Origin: Trebouxia sp. TZW2008
Lineage: Eukaryota; Chlorophyta; Trebouxiophyceae; Trebouxiales; Trebouxiaceae
Length of the DNA: 49,291 bases
Reading direction: 5' to 3'
Assembly (NCBI GenBank): GCA_002118135.1
Contig: BDIU01000449.1
Location: 1 to 49,291, forward strand
Numbering within the stretch: the first letter of the stretch is position 1; every line of letters begins with the position of its first letter. The translations under genes were made by a program, and so were the position numbers. Below the pieces are notes generated by a model, which saw nothing but the letters and a program-made list of their open reading frames with translations, made no database searches and was not told the origin of the DNA. Shown in pieces: positions 1 through 12,129 of this stretch.

Positions 1-119
1 TCAACAGCAGCCCTGGCATTGACCCTCATCGCCAGCAGTGTGTTCAGCATAAAAGCACACTTGGAAAGTGAATTGCAAGACATCAAGAGATGTACAAGCT
101 AGCCAAAGCGGTGTAGCAG

Positions 120-1035
120 AACAACAAAATGACAGATGCAACACAAGCAAGTGCCTCAATCAGCAGAGCCGAATCAATGATCTAGCAAAAGTAGGCTACC
201 TTGCAGTGACGCCACTTCAGCTAGTATGGCATTGGCGTCTGCAATGCTCACGCCAGCGTCTGTCATGTCCTTTTTGGTGATCATCAGAAAAGCCTTGCCC
301 ACTGCACTGCCTGCTGCATATCCCAGGCCATGCAAAAGACTCTTGACATGTTTCTTGCGCTCTTCAGGAACATCACCCTTGTCCACTATTTCGTTGACTG
401 TAGTCATGCTGCAGCAAAGCACACAGAGCCTCAGAGCATGCATAGATTTGTAAACGAGCTTCCAGAAAAGATGCCCCAAGCCCTAGGAACCCCACAGTAT
501 GGCTAAAGTAATTGCCTGGATGCATGAGCAGGACATTGAAATGCATCACAGCCTCGCAAATGTGCAACTGCCAGCTGAATAGAGTGAGCAGCTGCACTCT
601 AATTGAAAAGCAAGCTTTCGCTAGCAAAAACTGCAGACCGTGCCCCGAACGTTGCGCTGATGCTGTTCCAAAAAGCGTCTGCAAAGCATTTGCTGGTGCA
701 GCGTGGTCATGGCTTCGTACCTCCGAGTCGGGCCAAGCTTAGAGCCTTGCAGACGGGCCAACGCAAATTCCACTGCTAAACCAGAAACAACGCTTGTGCC
801 GCAGCTGGGCTCAACAGCAAGTAAGAGCTGCGCTGACAAGATGTCTGCCGCCTGCTTGCGTGACGAAACAATGTAATGTACAGCTACACCACGACACTGT
901 CACACTTCCACCGGATCATATCACTGCTGCTGCCAACCAAGTCGCAGACGCTGCCGAAAGCTGGGACACAACAAAGTCCGCGACAGAGAGAAGAAGCAAA
1001 GTTGTCTTTGCTGAAATTCTGGAGCTACCACATGC
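120..1035 (-). repeat. Inverted duplication, copy 1 (promoter, exon 1, start of intron 1)
   Basis: Read on the minus strand, this segment aligns by eye with 12130-12985 on the plus strand. The match covers the upstream region (for example a shared caggcggcagaca motif and a shared ctctctgt tract), the first exon and the beginning of intron 1. The two copies point away from each other and flank the recombinase gene. Similarity is clearly above background in non-coding sequence too, so this is a DNA duplication rather than only conserved protein. The ends are approximate. Confidence 0.75.
200..407 (-). CDS. First exon of a gene running off the left edge; paralogue of the nuclease-kinase gene at 12.7 kb
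   Basis: This is a 69-codon exon plus one base, ending at a GTAGCC donor. It encodes a charged, probably helical module that begins MTTVNEIVDKGD. The first exon of the + strand gene at 12740-12947 has the same length, the same donor and the same start context, and about two-thirds of the residues are identical. By that comparison the rest of this gene, outside the window, should encode a nuclease-like and a kinase-like domain, but only exon 1 is visible. I chose the ATG at 407 because MTTV is conserved in both copies. An upstream in-frame ATG adds a Cys-rich stretch that is less conserved. I cannot name the module's family. Confidence 0.6.
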
Positions 1036-2341
1036 CCGTTCTTGTTGCACAACGGAGGCATGTAAAACTTCAGTTCTGCTTCCACATGCAAGAACGCCAT
1101 TTATATTATAGCTCTTTTCAATGTAGAAACGCCCTTCCGCAATAGGAAAACGTCCCGGCGTTCTCTATTGCCCGGAAACGCCCCGATCCCATCCCCGCTG
1201 CGATCACCGGCCCTTGTGCTCTTGCGCGCTGACGCAGACACTGCGCCGCTTGCACGCAGGCCGCAGGGTGCCATATGGTCGGCGATATGCTACGGGCGTC
1301 TTCTGGCAGAGTCCGCCGGAGTTTGGAGCACGTCTGTCAGTCTTGATCACGCTTGCACGGTCACGCTGTCACCGCCCAGCAGTACCAAAAAGATGCGTCA
1401 AACTGGTGACAACCGAAACTACGTTGATGCTGCATCTCTTGCATAGCTCACGCCTGCTATTCCCCTGTGGTGAAGCCGGTGACGCTCATGCTGTGCTACA
1501 CGGCATCTGCGACCTTGACCTCACAGCACTAACATAATAGAAAGACATTTGCTTCTGCTCGTTGCACCTAGGCGCCTTTCCCTGCGCCAAGTCTGCTGAC
1601 TTGAAGCGAGGCCAACGAAGATCAGAATCTGTTCGGCCGGAACTGCCTCTGTTGACATGTGATGTGTTAAGAGAGCAAAGTCAGGCAAATAACACAGTAG
1701 CGATGGCGCCTTACGACACAGCATTCAGCTGCATTGTTGCTGCACATCAAAGCCGCACAGGCTTTGCTTTAGACAGAAACAAGTGGACCCACCCAACTGG
1801 CTATAAGTGATTTCAACGGCGCTGCCGCATAAGCTTCCAGCTGCACAAAGCCTGGCCTGCATATCGTACTCTTACACAAACAACATGTTGCAATGACATC
1901 CCAAATGCCGTGCATGGCTTCTGAGACCTGAGCAGAGGCCATTGATTGCAACAGTCAGCATAATCATGTTTTCCAAAGATTGCCAAAACCAAACCTCCCC
2001 TGAGCTCAGAACATGCAACATGCTTTGTCACTTGTGTAGGCAAACAAAGCTGCATTATCATGTTAAACTGTTGCAGGGCAAAGGTGTGTCTTATGTTGAA
2101 CCTGTTGTTGCTGAAAGTCAGACCTGAAGATGTTACAAGAGTGATTGCTTTTGGCTAAACAACTCAGTGCAAGGACAACTTGTTGCATTTGCATGCAACA
2201 GATAGGCATAGGCATTGCCCCAATCAGGCCTCACACTCTGCTGTCGGAGAAATCTTTCATGATCATGTCAAAGTGACTCCTGTGGCTTAACATGGAGAAA
2301 GGAATTGTGTGTGGTACAGCAGTTATATGAGCTTGACAGGG
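1036..2341. other. Intergenic, no gene supported
   Basis: About 1150-1430 is distinctly GC-rich compared with its surroundings and gives overlapping open frames in two phases on the plus strand, but neither shows a recognisable motif or plausible splice structure. Around 1135-1170, gcaatag and ctattgc form an inverted pair around a CG-rich loop. The rest is unremarkable intergenic sequence leading into the tandem repeat at 2342. Confidence 0.5.
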
Positions 2342-2911
2342 TTTGGCAGCACCTGCTGCAGCAGCTCTTCAATGAAAACCAGCTCACAAGTCCAGTATGC
2401 CATGACAGCAGCAGCATTTGGTGCATGGCAGAGCTGTTTGCTGTGTATGATGCACTTTTGTGCACTGCTTCAGGATGCATGAACATCTGGCTGAGCAGTC
2501 CTGTGTGCTTGCCATGATTTGGGAGCACCTACTGCAGCAGCGCTTCATTGAAAACCAGCTCACAAGTCCAGTATGCCATGACAGCAGCAGCATTTGGTGC
2601 ATGGCAGAGCTGTTTGCTGTGTATGATGCACTTTTGTGCACTGCTTCAGGATGCGTGAACATCTGGCTGAGCAGTCCTGTGTGCTTGCCATGGTTTGGGA
2701 GCACCTACTGCAGCAGCGCTTGATTGAAAACCAGCTCACAAGTCCAGTATGCCATGACAGCAGCAGCATTTGGTGCATGGCAGAGCTGTTTGCTGTATGT
2801 ATGATGCACTTTTGTGCACTGCTTCAGGATGCATGAACATCTGGCTGAGCAGTCCTGTGTGCTTGCCATGATTTGGGAGCACCTACTGCAGCAGCGCTTC
2901 ATTGAGAACTT
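2342..2911. repeat. 176-bp tandem repeat, 3.2 copies
   Basis: The anchor tttggGAGCACCTACTGC (first copy slightly different) recurs at 2342, 2518, 2694 and 2872, giving periods of 176, 176 and 178 bp. The last full copy carries a 2-bp insertion and the fourth copy breaks off after about 40 bp. Copies differ at only a few positions, so the array is young or homogenised. It stays partly open in several frames because 176 is not a multiple of three, so I do not call it coding. It ends 64 bp from the stop codon of the minus-strand recombinase gene. Confidence 0.9.
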
Positions 2912-2974
2912 GTGATTCTCAAACAAACATGTCTGATGCATTGGGTTGAAAAAACAACATCACAAGAGAAGTGC

Positions 2975-5900
2975 TCATTGCTGGACTGGCTGCTTGCTGG
3001 CTGCCTGGCTGGTCAGAGTTTTGGTATGCTTCCAGTTGAGATTTTCCCTCTCAAAGTCAACTGGGGTGTTATACTTCTGCTTGAAGTCATCCATCAACAC
3101 TTTCAACAAGCTGCTCATGTACGATGGCTTTGGACCCCTTTTGCCTTGAGCATGTTGCATCATATCTTCTGCTTGGTTGTGATAGGGCTGAATGAAGTCT
3201 TCAAGCTCTTGGCCAGCCTTGCTTGCACCCAGCATGCTGTAGATGATGACCTTCCTTTCAAAGATGGCCTTTCTGTTTATCCTGCGCCAGGGCTCATAGC
3301 TGGTATCCTGTGCTTGCCTGCCTTCTGCAAGATCCTTTTCAAGCTGCTCCAGAGGCACTGTCATATGCTGCTCATCGCTGTACATAATGCCTCGATGCCA
3401 TTCTACTGGCAGCAATTCCCAATCAGCAGGGTAGTCACTGAGCTGACAGTACCTACAAAAGCACGCTCAAGGCTTCAATAGCAAGCATCAGAGTATGCAC
3501 AGCAGTCAAGTTCACAGTTTCTGATTGACGACAAGGCTTCATGATGCATTGGCAGCTTCAGCATGCATTCTCTTGATGACAGTCATAGCTTGTGTGAGTG
3601 TATCATAAAACTGTTTCCATTTGGCACAATCGTCAATGCATGGCACAAGCTTGCAACACTTAGAAAGAACCAAGAGTGTCTGGCAATTGATTAGCAATGG
3701 ACTCACTTGCCCTTCCACTCAGTCCAATATGGTTCCCCATTGTGGCCAGGGTAGACGATGATGATGCCATCGTCAATGGCAGCAGGGATAGCTTCGTCTG
3801 CAACAATCCCTGACCCTGATGCTTGCTGGGAGGCCTGACCTGTGGCGGGCATGCTGTTGAGGTTGTCCGAGATGTGCTGTGTTTGCTTGTACGCAATTTT
3901 GTCAGCCTTTGTCTGCTGAGCTTGCTTTCTACGCACTGGGCTAGTGATTGGCCGCTTGGGCTCTGGCGTGACAGAAGCGGTCACAGCTGATGTGTTCCTA
4001 GACCTCAAACTGGCTGCATGGAAGCGTGCAAGGCCCTCGATTTTCTGGTTCTGCACTGCCATACCAATGGCAATGAGTGCCTCGAATGATTGTTTCTTGT
4101 CAATGGTGCTGGCCAATCTGCGCATCCCTGCTGTTGCTGACATTGCTGATGCTCCTCTTACTGCTGATTGCGTAGCAAGCTCTGAGATCACACCAGCAAC
4201 TATAGGATAGTCATTGCCACCGGGCTGAAGGGCTGGTGACGAACTTGTGCGACTAATGGCTGCCATGTGCGTCAGAAATATGTCTGTAGCCTCCTTGCGA
4301 ATGAATTCTGTTTCCTCACTAGGGGTGCTCCTGTCCTGAGGTTGGGCATTCATGTGACTCTGGCGCTGCTCAACTGCTATTTGACTTGATCCAAGGCTTC
4401 TGCTGTGCGAGTTTGTTGCCGAACCGCTTGGCCAACTGGACTGCCAATCAGACCTTCAGGAAGTGGGGTGCCCATCAAGGCGTGCACAGCCTTCCTCAAG
4501 CATCTGGGCAGTCAGGCATGTCTGCCAGGATATGGCCAACAAATGTCCAGATGCTGCTTGTCAAAGCATCCTCAGGACCTTGCTGGTTTTGCAAAGCGTC
4601 CTGCAGGATAAAACATTTGGCATGTCATAATATGCATGTACAGGCTGCACAAATGCAGTGTACAAGACACGATGGGCAAATTTATATGTAAGGCATCGGT
4701 GATAGGCGCAATGCCAAAGCAAAAACTGGTCATTGAGAAGTTGGCTTAACACAAAATGGGGTCATAGTGTACCATGCAACCCAAGCATGCACCCATGACA
4801 GCTTAGCCTTGCATACTTAGTTGCATCATGCCAGAACAGCATTCTTTACACGTAGACAAACAGGCACAAAAGGCTTTGGCAACACAGTACCTTCACTGAC
4901 TCCATGAGTCTTGCAACCAGCAGCTGCAGCGGCAAAGCGTTGGCAATGGCACCAACAGGTGAGGCAAAGGCTGCCATCAGCCCATCAACCTCTGTATGCC
5001 AGCTAAGCACAACACTGCACCACCGATCCCATGTACCATCCCATCTGGCTTGATCCAAAAATCCCAGCTTCCACATTGGGTGGGATGGGTACTCTCTGTG
5101 AGACGACGGAGCGCGCAACCACCAGACCCTCCTGGCAAACTGATACACTGCAAGCAGGTCCTCATCCCCAAGATCCCTAGTTCGTAGGCTGGCCATCTGG
5201 TTGTCCTGCAACAGAAGCACGCATAGGCTCATGTGATAAGCGCAATGATGCTGATCTCAACAAGGCGTGATTTGCAAGTCTCACTGTTCCCACTCCATTC
5301 TGGTACTGCAGTACTGATACATGCAACAGCATCTTGGATCAGTAAATTGGTGAGCGCAATGTACCTCTTTCAGCTCTGCAAGTTGTTCTTCTAGGTGGGG
5401 AATTAGCATGAGTGCCATCTCTCGGAACTCTGGTCGTTCCAGCGGGTCAAGTGTCATGTAAGAGTAGTAGGCATTGCGTGACAGATGCCCTGCAGCTTGC
5501 GCTACCACATCTGGAGCTGGAATCTGCATTTGCCACATGTCAAGTTACATAGCTGCAGTGTGAGATTTTGGCTACCATGCATTTGTGACTTGTGCATGAC
5601 CATATCGCAGCAAGCCCGCTCTAACACAGATTATATGCTGTAGCTCAAGCAACATCCGCATTGCTGTTGTGTTGCAACACTACTTGCTTCAATCTTCAGC
5701 ATGTGGACTAATGCACAAAGCTGTTTGCCCACCTTGAGGTAGTGGTTATTCATTGTGCTCCTGCCCGGCATCCAGCCGACATTCTCTATTTCCTTCTTGT
5801 CAGCCCCAAGAGCAGCCAGGGTGTTGGGCATAGTCACTCTGCCCTCATACGTGTTCTTCTGAGCAATGCGCCCAGTGCGTTGACGAGCAGCATGTGTATG

Positions 5901-8900
5901 ATATGCATGAACTGCTGGGGAGACCTTCTTGTCAGGTGCATTAGCGTTGCAATATACTGGAGCCAGTCCATAGCCCTGATGCCGCCCATCCAGCACATTG
6001 GACGTGGGGACCTTGTGCTGCAAAAGCACACCAATATGTGTGTATATGCATATCGCAAGCAGCTTTTGGAGTTATGTAATGTCCCTGTCCAGATTTCCAA
6101 TGTGACCAAGGTTGTCAGACAATCTCAATTTAGACACTAGTACTGTGCTGCACATGCACTGAGACTTGACTTGATGCTTTTCCTTGCCCACAAGAGACAA
6201 GACACAAAGACCCAGCGCTGATGTGGCATGTTACAATATGAGCACAATGCAATGCGCTACAGAATTATACTCTGAGAAAATCCACTTTATCAATTGAAAG
6301 TGCTGCGTCATGCTACACAAGCTTGTGCATTCACTGAACGCAGGTTGTGTAGACTGTACCAACTTGCATTACAGGCATTGACTGATTGCAAATGCCAGTT
6401 CTATTTGAGTTGACACTCAGCACACAATATCGCATGGGCACAGCTGTTGCAGGAGGTTACCTTCCATCCTGGAGCTTCATGCTTGGTCACAAGCCACATT
6501 GCAAACCATGTAACAGGGCAAATCCTGTAGTCCTTGTTCATTGCAAAGACTTGCATCTCCCATGTGCCTGCTGGCGATGTTGCCTTGCCAGAGTCTTTTG
6601 AGAAAGATAGACACTCCATTGGCTCTGTGCTGCCGTCTGCAATAAGAAACACAGATTCCCTCAGCGCACAAAGTAAATCACGTGTATGCGTGTTGCTTGC
6701 AGACCAAATGCTAAAAGCAATGTGTACATGCAATGACGTATGCATCTACAATGGCAGCTGTAACAAGGCACCAAGTGAAAGGCATGTGCTGACAAACGTA
6801 GCCAGCAGGTGAAGTTGGTCAACACTGCATGGCAAAAGCTGCATGTTCACTGATGTGTGCATCAACTTTGACTGAGCAGACTGATGCAATCAAAAGCATC
6901 AATTACAGGTATTGGCGCTTACTGGCATCTCCAGTTGGAGGATAGCAAAAGACATGCATATCTGCATTGGTCCTATTGCGTGGATCCTCTGCTCTTGTCC
7001 ACATGCCATTGATGTAGAAGTACATAGATGAGCTGCGTATAGACAGCCACGGGTTTGTGCGGCCTTCTACCTACATGCAGAGCGCACATGCATGTTGCAA
7101 AATAGTATGCGAGCAACAATGCTACACGAATGCAACACTCCAGTCTTTGCAACAAAGTGCAGTCAGACACAGCCAAAACAAAGAAGCAAAAGCATCTTGC
7201 GTCACGCCAAGATTGCTTTATGCGGAGCCACATGCAGCAGATGAGGATATACTTGGAGTTGCAAGCAGCAAACACAAGCACAGATGCAGACGCAAAGTGA
7301 CATACACAAGCATATCAGACTCAGCAGCAAGAGCATCACATTGCATCAGCAACAAAGCACCTTCCAGAATGCGTTTGACATGTTGACAAGATCATCAGAG
7401 GTCAGCAACTTCAGGTGCCGGAAAGTAGAATCTCTCAGACTGACTTTGTTCAAAAATCCCGTCTGCCTTCTTTTTGTTTCTCAATTCTGCGTAGCAAGTC
7501 AAAGTCAGCAATTATGACACAGCATAGCAAAGCTGCTTACAGCTTCACAAGGTGGACATGACGCACCTCTGGATCCTAGCTTCTCTCCACAAACTCCCAG
7601 TCTTGTTGAAGGCACCGTAAGCCAAGGCATTTTGCAACATCTGTAGATATCCTGCAGCGTTGACCCAGTCCCTGTAGTCATCCACAGACATCTGTCGCCG
7701 AAGTTTGAACAGCTCCTGTGCATTCTCAACTTGTTGACCAAACTGTGAAGCAATGTGCTGGATTTGCTCTTCCCTGAGCTGATTTGCTTGGTCAGCATCA
7801 TGCTGATCTATTCTGCCGACATCATCAAGGCTGTAAATGAATGTACAAAACCTGCATAACAACGTGCAACAAATCAGAGTTTGGCTACCAACATCACTTG
7901 CCTTCAATGTGCCATGCTGTGACCATGCTGGGTACAGCCACAACGTTTGATTGATGAGAAACATCAAGAAAAATGCTGCCTCATAATGTTAGAAGCATCA
8001 GCCAATGCTCCAGACAAACCACTTTTGATATGGCTGTATATTGCCATGCAGATTGTATCGTGAAACCCTTTTGCGCTGCAAGTTGTCTCACCTTTCAACA
8101 GTGATGAAGCGTTTCTCGAGACTTTGTGATAACAAATCCTCAACTACATCTTCTGCTGATGCAGCTTCTCGGTCAGAAGGCCTGACTTCTTCATATCGTT
8201 CACTCTGCATCAGCAATAGCTCTTACACGCAAGCGCAAACACAGCTCGGTCAGAAGCTGGCATAGACAAGGTGGCTTTGGACAGGATTAGCGTGCAAATG
8301 GCATACCTGTTGACTTGTATGTAGCACATGATCCACAAGGCTCATCATTTGAGGCCAGTACTTAAAAAAAAAAGTACCCTTTGGCATGGTAGCCATGTCA
8401 TTCATGAATGTGCGTGTGCTACTTTCAAAGTCTGGATTCAGATCCTGCATCGCATGATTCCATCAGTGCTGCAAAGATGCCAACAATGACAGCTTGAAAC
8501 ATGTAGAGCTTGAATCAAGCAGAGCTGGATTGCCAAAACTTGACGGAAGGGCATCAAGATCAGCTGGTCAAATGGCGTCATTGATGTCACATACCCTACA
8601 TGTCAAACATATGTCAACTCACCTGACACAAGGCAAAGTCCATCTCAAGACAACTGAACATCTCTTCCAACAATTCACTCTGTTGTTCCATGGTTGCGCC
8701 TTGTCGCAACTGAGTGCGCAGCGCTTGCACCTTTTTCCATGCATGAGTGTTGGCACTCCAGCCAGAGGGCAACTGCCGGGCAGGGCACTTGCTCATAGAG
8801 CGTCTTGCTTTCTCTTCACCATCGCCTGCATCATGTCACTCAGTCAAGGGACAATACCGATCAATCGATAGAATTTGCAGTCCAGGGTAAGGAGTGAGCT

Positions 8901-10068
8901 GTGACACATTGCAGCTCTTGCTTGGAAGCACAGGTGAATTTGTCTGACACCCACAGGTAGCTGATAGCAGGATGGAGCAAACAAAGAAATGTCTTGACCT
9001 CTGATGACACTGTAAATTGGGCAGACAAATGTAAACATCTGTTCATCCTCAACAGCCTGCATGGCACATGGGTGGGAACTAACCACATGTTAGTCTCAAC
9101 TTGAGGACATGTGCTCCACCTCCAAACCTGACATCAGCAAAAAGAAGGGCTGATGGTGGCAGTAGACCCAAATATCTAGCGATTTGATCAGAAAAAATGT
9201 TACCAACATTACAGCTGGCTGTCCTAGTGGATGATTGACAGACAAAAGTAAGCCAGTTGTCCTGTAAGATGTCAACAGCAGATGACAATATGCTATGGTG
9301 AGACATTTGGCTTGTTTACTGCATGTACAAGTGTCAAAAGCATACCTTGCATGTCGGGCTCATCCTCCATCTCATCATTTGTTGTTTCCTCATCTTCATC
9401 AACCACAATGCGTCTCCCTACAAGTCACATTTGCATGGTCAGAGTGTGCAATCACATGTTGGCGCTGCAACAAATGGGTAACAATTTTGAGCATTAATGT
9501 AAAGGAGCTAGATAGTGCGTGTGTAGGATACTCGGCAACATGGACAATAGAGATAACCTACCTTGTGGTTCTTGGGGTTCTGTTGCTTCCTCATCTGAAC
9601 TGAAGCCTTCCTCCTCAGCCAGAAAAGATGCACCTAGGAGGGTAACATGTTAGTCTATATGTGCAAGCTTCTGTATCACAGCTGACAAAGCTGTTTCAAA
9701 GTGTCAATGCCACTTCATCACACCCAGCAAGAGCATACCAGTAGCAGCCAATTCTGGCCGAGTTGCCGTGATCTGCTGCCACCCAGAGTGATCAAAGACG
9801 CCTTGGCGGTACAGGTGTTGAAGTACTGGATGATGCTTTGCTGTAAGTGCAGACAGGGCTACGATCTCAACCATGGTTTCATCAACAACCACAGGCGGCG
9901 CATCAGCAGAGCCAGCATTAAGCCAAGCAAGCAGCTGTGACAGAGCTGCAGAATGACCAAGCAGGGTAGCAAGAACGTCTGCCTGCTCAGTGACCAAAGG
10001 TGCCGTGTGCGATGAAGCCTTTCTACGCTTTGGAAGGTGCGGAGAAGTAGGATTGGCAGATTGCCGTG
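2975..10068 (-). CDS. Crypton-like tyrosine recombinase gene, many introns
   Basis: Exons with fitting phases (5' to 3'): 10068-9739, 9633-9562, 9417-9346, 8825-8623, 8444-8307, 8204-8092, 7070-6923, 6636-6461, 6017-5733, 5523-5365, 5205-4891, about 4447-3707, 3452-2975. Less certain exons lie at about 9290-9097, 9060-8870, 7850-7580 and 7500-7375. Exon 6017-5733 holds the tyrosine-recombinase signature: an H-x-x-R box (HTHAAR), a GW, then the nucleophile context NNHYLK. The exon before contains KDYRICPVTWFAMWLV, the usual 'H/K-D-P-cPV' strand of Crypton and Ndc10-type recombinases. The last exon, with LEQLEKDLA and a WRRINRK cluster, resembles the GCR1_C DNA-binding domain that follows the recombinase in fungal Cryptons. 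Two early exons are strongly acidic. DNA strand exchange is the expected activity. Catalytic H, R, W and Y are present, but the first catalytic Arg is not securely placed and one or two junctions do not close, so decay or domestication is possible. Confidence 0.82.
8864..8965 (-). repeat. Segment shared with 37269-37380
   Basis: About 100 bp here matches an APC5 intron segment at roughly 70%. Read on the minus strand, both remain open in the same frame and share the pattern QLP...R-I-H-x-CFQAR. This is the only piece of the recombinase gene found elsewhere in the window. It suggests that either the element or a repeat inserted in it is dispersed. Confidence 0.6.
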
Positions 10069-10600
10069 CTGCATTCACACAACAGGTCTCAGTGGGAGGA
10101 GACATGCATTAGATATGTGCTGCAATCAAACAACGCAATTTGGGTAACAAGACACACGCCTCATATCTAAGCTGCATACACAGAACAGAAGCTGATTGAC
10201 ATAACTCATGCCAGGCATCTGTGCTGCATTTTCACACCATGGTCTGAGTGATAGGACACATGCATTGCATCCGTGCTGCACTCGGCCATTATGATCTGAG
10301 CGACAGGACTCATGCAATAGACATGTGCCCAAGTCAACAACACAATCTCAGTGACATTAAATGCCAGGCAGCTGTTTTGCATGCACACGAGAACTGCGAA
10401 TGACGGTGGAAGTGCATGATACCTATCTTGCTTTCGAACAAAGCCTATTGCATACATCGCGCATTTGAATGACATGGTTTGAGTGACAGCATGCATGCAT
10501 TGAACATGTGCTGCATTTGACCACCACAATCTGTGTGACAGGACAAACGATAGCAAATTGACAAATTGAAACAAGCGCTGAGCAAGTACCACAATCTCAA
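10069..10600 (-). repeat. Degenerate tandem copies of an intron 3' end with acceptor site
   Basis: The acceptor of the exon ending at 10068 reads TGTGAATGCAG|CACGG on the minus strand. Upstream of it on that strand, the same intron end recurs about four to five times in diverged form, spaced roughly 60-120 bp: TGCAGCACAGATGCC, TGCAGCACGGATGC, TGCAGCACATGTTC and relatives, each preceded by a CTGAGATTG-like tract. No copy keeps a clear coding exon. It looks like repeated slippage or unequal duplication around a splice acceptor, as at other loci in this window. Confidence 0.6.
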
Positions 10601-10620
10601 TGTAGCAGCTTGTGTATCAC

Positions 10621-11064
10621 CTGTTGTGGCTCGCTTTTTGTTGTGATTGCTTCAAAACTGATGGGTTGCAGCTGCACCCCCAACTCCTTCTGCAATGCAT
10701 CTGACAGCTGCCGTTGCCCAGTAAAGCCGCTGCGTGTTTTGTAAGAGTAATATTTGCCTTGGAATCTAGACAAGACATAAAAAGCTGACGCAGACTTGCT
10801 GTTTGTCAACAGCTGTCGTGGCAAAGCATCATTTGCACCCAGGAAGACTGAATACGCTGGCCTACTTCTGACCTCTGGAGCTGCCTTCCGGTCTGTCTGT
10901 CCCACTACAACTCTGAAGTCATCCTGGGCAATCACAGGGTACATTTGGCATACTGGCTGCTCCATGTCCAGGTTGAAGTAGCAGAGCTGAAGCCGGAGGT
11001 GTTTGGCTGCAGCGCGCAGCAACTCTTCCTCATCCATGGCATTACCACTGCTTTTGAAGATAGC
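10621..11064 (-). CDS. 148-codon exon, probably a 5' exon of the recombinase gene
   Basis: The exon is open for exactly 444 bp between a TTGCAG acceptor and a CAACAG|GTGATA donor, in phase 0 at both ends. It encodes a mixed basic/acidic protein stretch starting AIFKSSGNAMDEEELLRAAA and containing VLSRFQGKYYSYKTRSGF. I see no family match. It lies on the same strand as the recombinase exons and about 550 bp upstream of the next one, so membership of that gene is likely. The phase to the next mapped exon (phase 1) does not fit directly, so either an exon in 10.07-10.6 kb is missed or this belongs to another transcript. No start codon for the gene was identified. Confidence 0.55.
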
Positions 11065-11403
11065 CTGCAACAAGAGGATTGGTTGATGCCTGCAAGCAGA
11101 AAACTCAAATATATGCATGCCAAACAGTATGCAGCTGATTCTGTCCTGCAGCCTCATGATCAGGCAAGGCAGTGTTATGCAACTACGCTTGACAGCCAAT
11201 GCAAGCCAACAACCAGCCAGATGCAGCTGATGACGCTTACTGCAAAGCCTTTGTCAGGCACCCACAAGATGCTGGTCTGCACTTTTGATATGTATTGCAT
11301 GAGCAACATTCACTTGGCAGATGAGCGGGAGCAACAGAGTCCATGAGGAATAATCTGTCAACATGTGCACACGGCCCTTTTGCAACTTCTTCCTTCCCTC
11401 CGC

Positions 11404-11601
11404 ATGACTGACCACAATATGGCTGAATGGCTGACACTGCTGGACCAGCTTGAGATCCCAGATGGAGCTGTGACAGGGCTCAGCGCTTCATATAAGCTAG
11501 TCTTGAAGGGCAGGTTGCTGCAGCCACCGGCAGCAGACAGGCTTTTCTTTGATGGTTCTCCTTTGGAACATTGCGCACCCTTCTACCTGACGGACCATCA
11601 G
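11404..11601 (+). CDS. Possible isolated exon, + strand
   Basis: From an ATG at 11404 a 66-codon frame runs to a CAG|GTCAGG donor at 11601. Composition is protein-like (MAEWLTLLDQLEIPDGA at its start). No partner exon was found downstream before the nuclease-kinase gene, and the opposite strand at 11.70-11.89 kb carries another unexplained open stretch. It could be a fragment of a lost gene. Confidence 0.3.
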
Positions 11602-12129
11602 GTCAGGCTCAGCTTTTGCTTCATCATGAGAATCAACTTGCATGTCCAAGACAGCAGGAACCATGGCATGTCCTGTCTATTGTTGAGCGCACCCCAATAG
11701 ATGGCATGCATTGTGGTTTCCCAGCTTGATCCACAGGTTTGTGTACTCAACAGCTCCATCTGTGCGTGTTTTTACATTGTTGAATGTGCGCTGAACTGGC
11801 TCAATGCTGTCTCCGTGTCTTGCTTGCACATACAAACTTAGCTGTCTGCATGAGGCTTTCCTGCCTGAACTTTGTGTGCACATAGTGGGCAAGTGTCTAC
11901 CAGCATTTCAGCACACTTGCTTTGAGGTCCACAAAGATGCCAATATCAGGTCACAAGCCACATGAGATGCAGATTTTGTTGCTGTGCCACAGTCCACTTG
12001 CACGTGGCGGTGCTCCTATAGAAGTTGCACGCAGTCTCTAACAGAAGTTGGCCCAGAAAACCTATTGTAAATTTTATTTTCTGCAGAAGTGCTAGGTTCT
12101 GAGCCGAATTGGTACCCGTCTGGGAATGC
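11602..12129. other. Intergenic, one weak candidate exon
   Basis: On the minus strand, about 11845-11703 is open and protein-like (it includes NVKTRTDGAVEYTNLWIK), but I could not join it in phase to the exon at 11064. From 11900 onward I see nothing coding. The upstream part of the inverted duplication begins near 12130. Confidence 0.3.

Noticed and set aside
1168..1537. Two overlapping open frames on the plus strand in GC-rich DNA
   Set aside because: No motif, no splice partner, and openness in two frames follows from high GC content.
2268..2941. Several open frames on both strands inside the 176-bp array
   Set aside because: They only reflect the tandem repeat; the period is not divisible by three, so the protein would change frame in every unit.
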